Assembly (NCBI RefSeq): GCF_003369575.1
Contig: NZ_PIOC01000017.1
Span: forward strand, 310,001-374,000
Origin: Oceanobacillus arenosus
Lineage (GTDB): Bacteria > Bacillota > Bacilli > Bacillales > Amphibacillaceae
Direction: 5' to 3'
Length of the DNA stretch: 64,000 bases
Shown: positions 52,921-61,740 of the stretch, in pieces
Position numbering within the stretch: the stretch's first letter is position 1
Layout of the letters: each line of letters opens with the position of its first letter
Notes under the pieces: generated by a model
What the model was told of the DNA's origin: nothing
Databases searched by the model: none
What the model saw: the letters and a program-made list of their open reading frames with translations, nothing else
Program-made: the position numbers and the translations under genes

Positions 52921-53940
52921 ATGAAAGCAATTAGAATTCCAGAGGCAAGTATTATTGAAACATTGGATGTTGCAGAGCCAATGATAGAGCGCGCAAACGA
53001 TGTTAAAATAAAAGTAAAACGAGTAGGTATCTGTGGCTCAGATATGCATATTTATCATGGTACGAATCCACTAGCTACATATCCAAGAATTGTTGGTCAT
53101 GAAGTTACAGGTGAAATCATTGAAATCGGTTCAAATGTAAATAAAGTGGCAGTAGGGGACCATGTGGTTGTTGAACCAATCAGTTACTGTGGTGAATGTT
53201 ATGCATGCAAAAGCGGAAGACCGAATGTATGTAAGGAAGTTTCCGTGTTTGGCGTCCATGAAGATGGTGGCATGAGAGAGTTTGCAGTTCTTCCAGAGAG
53301 ACAAGTGCATAAAGTAGATTCAGAGATTGATTGGGATGAAGCTGTAATGGCAGAACCATATACCATCGGGGCCCAAGCAACATGGAGAGGTAATGTTCAA
53401 GAGGGACAAACTGTATTTATCCAAGGTGCAGGACCAATTGGAATTACAGTATTGAAGATGGCGAAGCTACGTGGTGCGACGGTAATCATTTCTGATATAA
53501 CAAACGAAAGACTGGCATTTGCTAAAGAAAGCGGTGCAGACTATATTATTAATCCTTCTGAAGTAGATGTGAAGGAAAGAATTAATGAAATTACGAATGA
53601 TGAAGGTGCCAATGTTGTCATTGATGCTGTTGGTTTGCCACAAACCTTTGAATTAAGTGTTGATGTAGCATCACCAGCAGGAAATGTCGTAACATTAGGT
53701 TTCAATGCAACACCATCATCTATTGCGCTTATGCCAATTACGAAGAAAGAATTAACCATTACAGGTTCAAGACTCCAAACAAATCAATTTGGAACTGTAG
53801 TAGAATTAATTAATTCGAAAAAATTAACCCATGCAGGTCTTGTAACCCATCATTTCCATATAAGTGAAGCGAAGGAAGCATTTGAATTTATTGAGAAAAA
53901 TCCTGATAAAGTAAGAAAAGCTGTTATTGAATTTGAGTAA
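52921..53940 (+). CDS. Zinc-dependent alcohol dehydrogenase, L-galactonate/L-gulonate 5-dehydrogenase-like
   Basis: 339 residues from ATG 52921 (GGGAGGATTAGGAAA upstream; the longer frame from 52840 lacks support). MDR fold: catalytic Zn site [13 protein letters not shown] and GHEVTGEI, structural Zn site [18 protein letters not shown]-binding [15 protein letters not shown]. Overall similar to E. coli LgoD (YjjN), for example [13 protein letters not shown] near the end. It would oxidise a C6 sugar acid to a keto acid, feeding uronate-type catabolism. Next gene is a GntP permease, supporting an aldonate role. Exact substrate is inference. Confidence 0.82.
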   Translation: MKAIRIPEASIIETLDVAEPMIERANDVKIKVKRVGICGSDMHIYHGTNPLATYPRIVGHEVTGEIIEIGSNVNKVAVGDHVVVEPISYCGECYACKSGRPNVCKEVSVFGVHEDGGMREFAVLPERQVHKVDSEIDWDEAVMAEPYTIGAQATWRGNVQEGQTVFIQGAGPIGITVLKMAKLRGATVIISDITNERLAFAKESGADYIINPSEVDVKERINEITNDEGANVVIDAVGLPQTFELSVDVASPAGNVVTLGFNATPSSIALMPITKKELTITGSRLQTNQFGTVVELINSKKLTHAGLVTHHFHISEAKEAFEFIEKNPDKVRKAVIEFE

Positions 53941-53964
53941 TTAGCAAAATAATAGTGAAATATT

Positions 53965-54014
53965 ATTTTTAATAGAAGCTCGAATAAGGCAGTACTGGGG
54001 TTTCTATTAAAAAT
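53965..54014 (+). other. Hairpin between dehydrogenase and permease genes
   Basis: ATTTTTAATAGAA (53965-53977) pairs with TTCTATTAAAAAT (54002-54014), with a 24-base loop. It may attenuate read-through into the permease gene. The rest of the 272-base gap shows no gene. Confidence 0.5.
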
Positions 54015-54212
54015 ATATTTAGTATCTTAGATGAAATGGGAAGGTATGATGATAGACTAGGGTATTATCGTCCTATTTTGAGAGCGATTTCGCGGCTAAT
54101 TGTAACCGCTATTATTAAAGGGTGGTTTTTAGTAGGTAAGAAAGATAGAAACCCACTAAAAGAATAAGTTTTCTAATGTAAGTTGATTGTTTACTAAGGG
54201 GAGAGAGAAAGT

Positions 54213-55565
54213 ATGCCATTACTAATTGTTGCTTTAGGTGTTGTCGTATTACTAATCATGATAATGAACTTTAATATTAATACATTTATTTCTTTGGTTG
54301 TCGTGTCATTCCTTATTGCTTTAGCTTTAGGTATGCCTATCGGTGAAATTGTTGGTTCAATTGAAACTGGTATGGGAGGTACCCTCGGGGGGATTGCACT
54401 AGTCTTTGGTCTCGGTGCGATTCTTGGTAAGCTAATTGCTGATGCTGGCGGAGCGCAGCGCATTGCCATGACATTGATCGATAAATTCGGTGAAAAAAGA
54501 ATCCAGTGGGCAGTCGTTGTTGTTGGGTTCGTTTTAGGGATTGCATTGTTCTTTGAAGTTGGTCTCGTATTATTGATTCCGATTATTTATCAAATTTCGA
54601 AACAATTAAAGATCCAGTTTCTATGGTTAGGTTTACCGATGGCAACCGCATTATCTGTTACACATGCATTCCTGCCACCACATCCAGGACCAACTGTTAT
54701 CGCGCAGGAATATGGTGCAAACGTTGGGGTAGTATTGGTTTATGGGCTAATTATCGCAATTCCAACTCTGATAATATCAGGTCCGTTATTCGCAAAAGTT
54801 GCTAGAAAGTTTGTACCGTCAGCCTTCGAAAAAGAACCAACAGGAAGTATGGCGTCAATCGGTAAAGCAAAACAATTTAAACTTGAAGACACACCAAGCT
54901 TTGGTATCAGTGCATTTACTGCATTATTCCCAGTTATCTTGATGGGTGCTTCTACTATTTTAACGTTAATACAAGATTCTATGGGCATATCGGACAATCT
55001 TTTCTTCGACATCGTGGAAATGATTGGAGCACCAACAACGGTTATGTTGCTTTCGGTACTAGTTGCATTATATACAATGGGTGTTGCAAGGAAAATTCCA
55101 ATGAAACAAATCATGCAATCAGCAGATAATGCGGTTGCTGCTATTGGGATGATGCTTTTAATTCTGGGTGCAGGGGGTGCTCTGAAGCAAGTGTTAATTG
55201 ATGGTGGTGTTGGGGATTATGTTGCGCAAATATTTGAAGGTAGTACAATTTCGCCATTAATATTAGCGTGGTTGATTGCTGCATTACTAAGACTTGCGCA
55301 AGGGTCTGCAACTGTTGCAGCGTTAACAACAGCTGGTCTGGTCATCCCGATGATGGCTGGAACAGGAGTTAACGTAGAATTAATGGTGCTTGCAACGGGT
55401 GCAGGAAGTATTATTGCATCCCATGTAAATGACACTGGATTCTGGATTGTCAAAGAGTCCTTTGGATTAACGATGAAAGAAACATTCTCGACATGGACTG
55501 TATTGGAAACACTTATTTCTGTATGTGGTCTTGTGTTTGTGCTAATTTTAAGCTTTTTTGTTTAA
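54213..55565 (+). CDS. GntP-family gluconate/aldonate permease
   Basis: 450 residues, twelve to fourteen membrane helices. GntP motifs: GMGGTLGGIALVFGLGAILG, HAFLPPHPGPTVIAQEYGAN, and LRLAQGSATVAALTTAGLV. It is a proton-coupled carrier for gluconate or related sugar acids. The GntR and LgoD-like genes before it suggest L-galactonate, L-gulonate or similar. AGGGGAGAGAGAAAGT precedes the ATG. Position relative to the hairpin at 53965 leaves open whether it has its own promoter. Confidence 0.9.
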   Translation: MPLLIVALGVVVLLIMIMNFNINTFISLVVVSFLIALALGMPIGEIVGSIETGMGGTLGGIALVFGLGAILGKLIADAGGAQRIAMTLIDKFGEKRIQWAVVVVGFVLGIALFFEVGLVLLIPIIYQISKQLKIQFLWLGLPMATALSVTHAFLPPHPGPTVIAQEYGANVGVVLVYGLIIAIPTLIISGPLFAKVARKFVPSAFEKEPTGSMASIGKAKQFKLEDTPSFGISAFTALFPVILMGASTILTLIQDSMGISDNLFFDIVEMIGAPTTVMLLSVLVALYTMGVARKIPMKQIMQSADNAVAAIGMMLLILGAGGALKQVLIDGGVGDYVAQIFEGSTISPLILAWLIAALLRLAQGSATVAALTTAGLVIPMMAGTGVNVELMVLATGAGSIIASHVNDTGFWIVKESFGLTMKETFSTWTVLETLISVCGLVFVLILSFFV

Positions 55566-55575
55566 AGTATTTAAA

Positions 55576-55618
55576 AAATGGCCTCCATTTCATTCGGGAT
55601 AAATGGGGTCATTTTTTG
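55576..55618 (+). terminator. Terminator after the GntP gene
   Basis: AAATGGCCTCCATTT and AAATGGGGTCATTTTTT can pair imperfectly and a T run follows. Confidence 0.55.
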
Positions 55619-55652
55619 GTAGTTTCTTATTCCAGCACAAGGTACTTGCACA

Positions 55653-55730
55653 GGACGTGGATATTCTCGGTAATTAAGTTATCCACAACATCCAAATTTG
55701 ATAATTTCCTTAGCAATAAAAAAAGGATGC
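55653..55730 (+). repeat. Partial copy (right end) of the 200-bp repeat
   Basis: GGACGTGG, TATTCTC, GTAATTAAGTTATCCACA and TTTCCT-AGCAAT are shared with 1617-1690, with the same spacing. Like copy 1 it ends in a small hairpin (GGATGC-AAAC-GCATCC), whose stem sequence differs. Confidence 0.65.
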
Positions 55731-55824
55731 AAACGCATCCCAAGTACTGAATATTAATCATCCGTTATCCGATCGAGGAGGAAATATAGATAAGCTGATG
55801 ATATGGTGCTGGCATTAAAATGAA

Positions 55825-55926
55825 TTAATATCCAACAAATGCAGTTCCAACAATAATTAACAAGATAAATAGAACAACAATCAATGCAAATCCACTGTTA
55901 CCATGACCTCCGTATTGTTCACTCAT
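55825..55926 (-). CDS. YjcZ-family sporulation microprotein 3
   Basis: 33 residues, ATG with GGGGGTGACAAA upstream. Short polar N-terminus MSEQYGGHGNSG then the family helix [21 protein letters not shown], nearly identical in its membrane part to the products at 16236 and 16378. No Cys. It stands alone, convergent with the PTS-like region ends, and is separated from the GntP gene by repeat sequence. Sporulation role by family. Confidence 0.85.
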   Translation of the reverse strand: MSEQYGGHGNSGFALIVVLFILLIIVGTAFVGY

Positions 55927-56134
55927 TTTGTCACCCCCATTTCTGTTTACCTTAGCAGTATATGAAGAAAATGTACCTTAGGAAGGGCAAGGAAACCATA
56001 TATTCATATTATTTTTATTAAAAGCAAGAGATATTGCTGTATAAACTTATCTGGAATTCTTAATGAAGGAATTTGCTGTTTTATTATAGAAATAGTTAAA
56101 CAGATACTAAAAACTATCTGTAAGGAGGTAGGCT

Positions 56135-57496
56135 ATGAAAGAGCATCTTAACAATTATATAAATAACGAAGTGAAATTACGTGGCGCGTTAATTGGTATT
56201 AGTATTTATTCACAATCTTCAGGTGAAAAATATTATGAGCATTTAGGCGATACTCGATTGCATCCAGCATCAAATATGAAGCTATTCACCAGTGCAGCGG
56301 CATTAGCTGTTCTTGGTGAGGATTATACATTTTCAACGGAGATAAAAATGATAGGTTATCTTGATGGAGCAACATTAAAGGGCAATTTATACTTCATTGG
56401 AAAAGGTGACCCAACATTAGTACCATCTGCATTTACTAATCTTGCAAAACAATTACTTAAAAATGGAATAAAAAAAATTGAAGGAGATATTTTCGGTGAT
56501 GACACGTGGTATGACGATAATCGGATTTCACCTGATTTAGTCTGGACAGATGAACAATATTATTATGGTGCACAAGTATCTGCATTATCAGCATCACCGA
56601 ACGATGATTATGATACTAGTTCAATTATTGTAGAAGTTAAACCTGGAGAAACGATTGGTACTAAACCAGTGTATTCTATTTTTCCTAAAACAGATATTGT
56701 TAAGATTGAAAATAATGCAGTGACGGTAGAAGTAGCTTCTGAAGATGAGCTCATCATAACAAGAGATTACGGTTCAAACGTAATTCGTATCTTCGGAAAT
56801 ATTATGCTCGGATCAGAGAGCCAAAGGGAATTTATGTCCGTTCCAGCCCCATCATTGTACGCATTGGATCTTTTTAAACAAGCACTTGAAAAGGAAGGGG
56901 TCGTATGTGATGGAGAACTAAGACTTGGACAAGCCCCAGAAAATGCTTTGTTAATCCTCTCTCGTAAATCAATTCCATTATCCGAATTACTAATTCCATT
57001 TATGAAGCTTAGTAATAATGCACATGCAGAAATATTGGTTAAAGAAATGGGGAAAATAGTTTATGGAGAAGGAAGCTGGGAAAAGGGGATAGCAGTGATA
57101 AATCGGGAGTTAGTCAAATTTGGCATCAATATGGAAACCATCTTAATTAAGGATGGATCTGGAATCTCCCATAGTAATCTTATCCCGGCCAATGAGATTG
57201 CACATCTATTATTTGAAGTGCAGAAAAAGCCATGGTATTATATGTTTCTTGATGCGCTTCCTGTTTCAGGTGCAAAAGAGCGAATGATTGGTGGAACATT
57301 GCATGAAAGAATGCGGGGTAAATCCGTCAAAGCAAAAACAGGCACAATTGAAGGGGTCAGTACGCTTTCGGGTTATATGAAAACAGAAAATGGGACTGAC
57401 TTGATATTTTCTATAATGATAAATAATTTATTGAACGAAGAGGATGGAAAATTAATCGAGGATGAGATTGTCGAAATCATTGACCGCTTTGGCTGA
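56135..57496 (+). CDS. D-Ala-D-Ala carboxypeptidase/endopeptidase, PBP4 (S13) family, without signal peptide
   Basis: 453 residues. Active-site motifs of family S13: SNMK (Ser50 region, SxxK) in HPASNMKLFTSAAALAVLG, SNN in MKLSNNAHAEILVKEM, and KTG in VKAKTGTIEGVSTLSGY. Homologues such as B. subtilis DacC carry a secretion signal; here the protein starts directly with KEHLNNYINNEVK and a stop codon lies two codons upstream, so no signal can be hidden. GGAGG precedes the ATG. Either a cytoplasmic peptidase/esterase derived from PBP4, or a protein exported by another route. Confidence 0.85.
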   Translation: MKEHLNNYINNEVKLRGALIGISIYSQSSGEKYYEHLGDTRLHPASNMKLFTSAAALAVLGEDYTFSTEIKMIGYLDGATLKGNLYFIGKGDPTLVPSAFTNLAKQLLKNGIKKIEGDIFGDDTWYDDNRISPDLVWTDEQYYYGAQVSALSASPNDDYDTSSIIVEVKPGETIGTKPVYSIFPKTDIVKIENNAVTVEVASEDELIITRDYGSNVIRIFGNIMLGSESQREFMSVPAPSLYALDLFKQALEKEGVVCDGELRLGQAPENALLILSRKSIPLSELLIPFMKLSNNAHAEILVKEMGKIVYGEGSWEKGIAVINRELVKFGINMETILIKDGSGISHSNLIPANEIAHLLFEVQKKPWYYMFLDALPVSGAKERMIGGTLHERMRGKSVKAKTGTIEGVSTLSGYMKTENGTDLIFSIMINNLLNEEDGKLIEDEIVEIIDRFG

Positions 57497-57785
57497 TTGT
57501 TAAATTGGAAGATAATCAAATGATTTCTTCTGTCGTACTACTTTTACTGGCAAGTTTTCCTTAATAAATATTGACGTTATGTAAAGTTTCTTTATAAAAG
57601 GTAATCGTCATTGACTTTCTTTGTTGCTCGGGGTTAAAATGTTTACCATTGGAAAGAAATTAATGCAGTTACATACTGTTGGAATTTATTCCGAATATTG
57701 GGCGATAAAACTGTATCAAATGAACGATGGGTTAAAAATTGTACAGCAAAATTTCACTTTAATTTAGAGAAAGGAGTGCATTCAT

Positions 57786-58601
57786 ATGATAGATTATTTC
57801 CTAGAGCTTAGCCCAGTTGCTCAGACAATTATTGCAAGTTTGTTCACTTGGGGTATGACTGCACTCGGTGCCGCAATTGTATTTACAACGAAAACAGTGA
57901 ATCAAAAATTCATGGATGCAATGCTAGGATTTGCTGGTGGGGTAATGATTGCAGCGAGTTTCTGGTCCCTATTAGCTCCTGCTCTTGAGATCGGTGCTAG
58001 TGGCAATACTCCAGCATGGCTTCCCGCGGCAATCGGTTTTATGCTTGGGGGGATTTTTCTATCGGGACTTGATAAAATTCTTCCACATTTACATCCAAAT
58101 GCACCGATGAATGAAGCGGAAGGATTTCAACCGAAAAAGAGAAAACGAAGCACATTGCTAGTTCTGGCAATTACTATGCATAATATCCCGGAAGGCTTAG
58201 CGGTCGGTGTTGCATTCGGTGCGGTGGCAAGTGGATCAAGTCAGGCCTCATTCGCTGGCGCTATTGCACTTGCAATCGGGATGGGTATTCAAAATCTACC
58301 AGAAGGAATGGCTGTATCAATGCCACTTCGTAGAGATGGATATTCGAGAAGAAAGAGCTTTTTGTATGGGCAATTTTCCGGAATGGTTGAACCGGTTGCG
58401 GCAGTAATCGGTGTTATTGCGGTCACATTAGTGGAGCCGATTATGCCATATGCGTTAAGCTTTGCGGCGGGTGCAATGATATTTGTTGTTGCGGAGGAAG
58501 TTATTCCAGGCTCTCAAGAAGAGGGAAATAAGGATCTAGCATCAATGAGTTTAATGATTGGATTTACAATCATGATGATATTAGATGTTGCCCTTGGATA
58601 A
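57786..58601 (+). CDS. ZIP-family divalent metal transporter
   Basis: 271 residues, eight helices. Helices 4 and 5 carry the metal-path motifs [16 protein letters not shown] and [13 protein letters not shown]; a His/charged loop ([16 protein letters not shown]) lies between helices 3 and 4. It imports zinc, iron or similar. AAAGGAG lies ten bases before the ATG and a strong terminator follows. The preceding gap of 289 bases holds only an AT-rich promoter region. Confidence 0.88.
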   Translation: MIDYFLELSPVAQTIIASLFTWGMTALGAAIVFTTKTVNQKFMDAMLGFAGGVMIAASFWSLLAPALEIGASGNTPAWLPAAIGFMLGGIFLSGLDKILPHLHPNAPMNEAEGFQPKKRKRSTLLVLAITMHNIPEGLAVGVAFGAVASGSSQASFAGAIALAIGMGIQNLPEGMAVSMPLRRDGYSRRKSFLYGQFSGMVEPVAAVIGVIAVTLVEPIMPYALSFAAGAMIFVVAEEVIPGSQEEGNKDLASMSLMIGFTIMMILDVALG

Positions 58602-58603
58602 TT

Positions 58604-58648
58604 AACAGGCAGTCCCGATAGTGATTACTAACGGGACTGCCTGTTTCA
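58604..58648 (+). terminator. Terminator after the ZIP gene
   Basis: AACAGGCAGTCCCG pairs perfectly with CGGGACTGCCTGTT, followed by T. Confidence 0.8.
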
Positions 58649-58766
58649 GTTTGGATAAGTAATTGGGAATGGTACGGTTGCTGGAATTCGCTCGACACCC
58701 GCTTCACAATTCTTAACTATTTTCCTGCTCATACACTTATATTTAATTTAACCTGTTCCATATTTT

Positions 58767-59975
58767 TTAAAAAGAGGCATTATGAAGCAATTCCGCCTGA
58801 TTTGTCGTGGAATTTTTTACAGTGGTCAATGCTTGATCAAAATCAGCAATCAAATCATCAACGTACTCAAGTCCTACTGAAAATCTTAGTAACCCATCTG
58901 TAATCCCTCGTTTTTCTCGTTCTGCTTTTGGCATTGCAGCGTGTGACATTGTTGATGGGTAGGAGAGAATTGATTCTACAGCACCAAGACTAACTGCAAA
59001 AACTGGAATTCGTACATTTTCAACAAATATTCTCGTTGCTTCCTTTGTTGGCAACTTTAATGATAATACAGCACCATCACCCGTCGATTGGGAACGATGA
59101 ATCGTATGTCCAGGATGTGTAGCTAACCCTGGATAATAGACCGCTTCTACTATAGGATTTTCCTCTAAATAGTTCGCAATCTTTTCTGCGGATTTAGTAG
59201 ACTGTTTCATCCGCGTTCCTAATGTTTTGATTCCTTGTATTAATTGGTAGGCATCCTGTGCACCTAAAATGGAGCCAAAGGAATTTTGGATGAAGGCTAG
59301 TTGTTCGCCAAGCTCCTTAGTCTTTGTCACTGCAAGTCCGGCAATGATATCACTATGACCAGATAAAAATTTGGTTGCGCTGTGAAGCACAAGGTCTGCA
59401 CCTAGCGCAATTGGATTTTGATATAGTGGGGTCATAAATGTATTATCAACAAAAGCTAAACAATTATTTGCATGGGCAATCCGGATTAACGCAGATATGT
59501 CAGTAATATTCAAACAAGGATTTGACGGTGTTTCCATATATATTACCTTCGTATTCGATTGAATTGCCTGTGCTGTTTCAGTCAAATCTGTCATGTCAAC
59601 AAATGTAAAGTCAATCGCATATTTATTCAGGACCTCGGTTACAAAACGATAGGTTCCACCATATACGTCTTTCGTCACAACAACATGGTCACCGGCAGAT
59701 AGTAAGAAAAATGCCGAAGAGATGGCAGCCATTCCTGAAGCGAAAGCAAGACCCCTTGCACCGCCTTCAAGTTCGGCAATTTTTTCTTCGACAATCTGTT
59801 TTGTTGGATTTCCTGATCTACTGTAATCAAAATCACCAAATGTATCAAAGCTTTTTTGATGAAAAGTGGATGATAGATAGATTGGCGTATTTACCGCACC
59901 TGTTACAGGGTCTCCTTTAACATTTCCCGCTGCATGAATTAATTTTGTCTCAAGATGATTTATAGATTGAGTCAT
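58767..59975 (-). CDS. metC: Cystathionine beta-lyase
   Basis: 402 residues of the Cys/Met metabolism PLP family. Phosphate-binding FASGMAAISS, PLP-Lys in SATKFLSGHSDIIAG near residue 208, substrate-site DYSRSGNPTK and SLGAVESILSYPS. Position and similarity to B. subtilis MetC (YjcJ) indicate cleavage of cystathionine to homocysteine. ATG follows AAGGAGGATGAATATTC and overlaps the stop of the broken metI by four bases (ATGA). The SAM riboswitch upstream of metI controls both. With metI broken, translation must start at its own ribosome binding site. Confidence 0.88.
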   Translation of the reverse strand: MTQSINHLETKLIHAAGNVKGDPVTGAVNTPIYLSSTFHQKSFDTFGDFDYSRSGNPTKQIVEEKIAELEGGARGLAFASGMAAISSAFFLLSAGDHVVVTKDVYGGTYRFVTEVLNKYAIDFTFVDMTDLTETAQAIQSNTKVIYMETPSNPCLNITDISALIRIAHANNCLAFVDNTFMTPLYQNPIALGADLVLHSATKFLSGHSDIIAGLAVTKTKELGEQLAFIQNSFGSILGAQDAYQLIQGIKTLGTRMKQSTKSAEKIANYLEENPIVEAVYYPGLATHPGHTIHRSQSTGDGAVLSLKLPTKEATRIFVENVRIPVFAVSLGAVESILSYPSTMSHAAMPKAEREKRGITDGLLRFSVGLEYVDDLIADFDQALTTVKNSTTNQAELLHNASF

Positions 59976-61096
59976 GAATATTCATCCTCCTTCTGCAATT
60001 GTGAAAATGCCTGTAATAAATCTGCTTTCGAATCATCAACTTGCTCAATCCCTACTTAAAATCGGAGTAGATCATCACTGATTCCTCGCCGAATTCTTTC
60101 TTCTCGTGGTATATCTGCATGTGTTTGTGTTGTTGGATACGTAATAAAGCTTTCCACACCACCGAGGCTTTCTGCGAAAACAATAAGTTTCATGTTTGAT
60201 AAAAATGAATCAATCCAGTCGCTTTCCTGCATACGGAAGGATAACACTCCGCCTTTATTCGGATAGAATACTTCCGATACTGCGTATTGCTCCGATTAAA
60301 AGCTTGCAAGTTCCTTGGCGTTTTCTTCATGTTTATCCATTCGAAGTGCAAGGGTTTTTAATCCGCGAATCAGCAGCCAGGAATCGAATGGGGACAGGAC
60401 TGCACCAGCAGAATTATGATTGGTAGTAAGTATCTCGCAAATATTAGCCCCCTTTGCAACAACTAACCCAGCTAATACGTCATTGTGACCCCGGATATAT
60501 TTAGATGCACTATGCAGCACGATATCCGCACCCAATGTCAGTGGTTGCTGAAGATATGGAGTTAGAAAAGTATTATCGACTATTAGCAATACATCATGTT
60601 TATGAGCTAAATTTGCGTATTGTTTAATATCAATTTCCTGCATTAATGGATTTGTTGGTGTCTCGATATAAATTGCCTTTGTTTGTGCGGTAATGAATTG
60701 TTCCGTTGATTCAACATGATCAAATGGTGCATAGTTTGTTTTTATATCATTAGTGTTTGCATAGTAATCGAGTAATCGAAACGTTCCACCATAAATATCT
60801 TCAGGTACAAGTAATTGATCACCTGATTTGAAAAGGGACAGCACCAATTGAATCGCAGCCATCCCTGAGCTACAGTCAAAACCGGCATCTACTGCTTCTA
60901 AATCTGCAACTCCATCTTCGAGAATAGACCGTGTCGGATTCTTTGTTCGGGAATAGTCATAGCCAGTCGATTGTCCCAGTCCTTGATGCTGATATGCTGT
61001 AGATAAATAAATCGGCGGGTTGATTGCACCGGTTGTTGGATCACTCTTATTTCCCAATTGTGCTAATTTGGTTTCGATTTGTTTGCTCGTTGTCAT
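59972..61096 (-). pseudogene. metI: metI (cystathionine gamma-synthase/O-acetylhomoserine thiolyase) with two in-frame stops
   Basis: One frame of 375 codons from ATG 61096 (AGGAGG upstream) to TGA at 59972 covers the complete enzyme: DYSRTKNPTRS, CSSGMAAIQL, PLP-Lys in HSASKYIRGHNDVLAG, and AESLGGVESFITYPT. Two TAA codons interrupt it: one after KELASF (60296-60298) and one after DDLLRF (60056-60058), where the family has S in LRFSVGIE. Reading continues in the same frame after both (SEQYAVSEVFYPNKGG; VGIEQVDDSK). No frameshift or deletion is seen, so decay is recent or an assembly/sequencing error affects both sites. Confidence 0.85.
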
Positions 61097-61191
61097 TTTT
61101 TTCCTCCTAAGAAAATTTAGGCTAGGAATATGCCGTGATGAATAGGGTATAGGGTTATTCATTTAGATGCGGAGAACTAATATTTTCTCAC

Positions 61192-61357
61192 AAAAAGAAC
61201 ATGGACCTTCATCAATAAGAAGAAGGTCCATGTTCTTTTTGTGCCATTCTTCTTATCTTCTAGGCAATACTCTACCTACTGGAATTAGCACCGTAACCAT
61301 TCATGGTTGGTTGCTGAGACATCTTAGGGCCAGTCCCTCCGTCTCTCTGGATAAGAA
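61192..61357 (-). ncRNA. SAM-I riboswitch (S-box leader) with terminator
   Basis: Read on the minus strand, TTCTTATCCAGAGAGACGGA opens the aptamer, followed by GGGACTGGCCCTAAGATGTC, CAGCAACC, GGTTACGGTGCTAATTCC, and the closing GAAGATAAGAAG (61249-61357). These are the conserved elements of P1, P2, P3 and the kink-turn of SAM-I. A 19-base terminator stem AAAAAGAACATGGACCTTC with its complement (61192-61240) follows. High SAM should stop transcription before metI-metC. Confidence 0.93.
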
Positions 61358-61396
61358 ATTAAAATATTAAATTTTCTGTATAATTAATTATTAATT

Positions 61397-61425
61397 ATAT
61401 TACAGGAATCTATATGAGAATGCAA
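61397..61425 (-). promoter_or_regulatory. Promoter of the S-box leader
   Basis: On the minus strand TTGCAT (61425-61420), a 17-base spacer, then TAATAT (61402-61397), about 40 bases upstream of the aptamer. The 61426-61740 stretch to the next gene shows no supported gene. Confidence 0.5.
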
Positions 61426-61740
61426 GTAAATAATTGGAAAAAATTAACCCCATCATTATGCTAAAAAAAGTAGGTAATACTTGTTTCTTCACTTTCTACA
61501 AAGTGAAAGGATTTGCTCTATATGATTGTGAATGGAACGAAGCAATTGTTCTGGCAAGTGAACCTGTCATTAGAGTTCTTTTATTGGTTATAGCTTTTAA
61601 CTATATCGGGTGATACATTTTATGAATTACCTTATAACATTCATCTCATGGTAGGATTCTATTTAATTACTTTTTACGGTAATACTTTCTTAACCACAAA
61701 TAAAATTTATAACTACCTGGAAAGGAATGGAAAACCTATT

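Noticed and set aside
59972-61096. Programmed stop-codon read-through in metI
   Set aside because: Both stops are TAA, the least leaky codon, and no read-through signal is visible; pseudogene decay or sequence error is simpler.
61520-61591. 23-codon frame after AAAGGA between the riboswitch and the AAHS gene
   Set aside because: Too short, with no family pattern; support is limited to a weak ribosome binding site.
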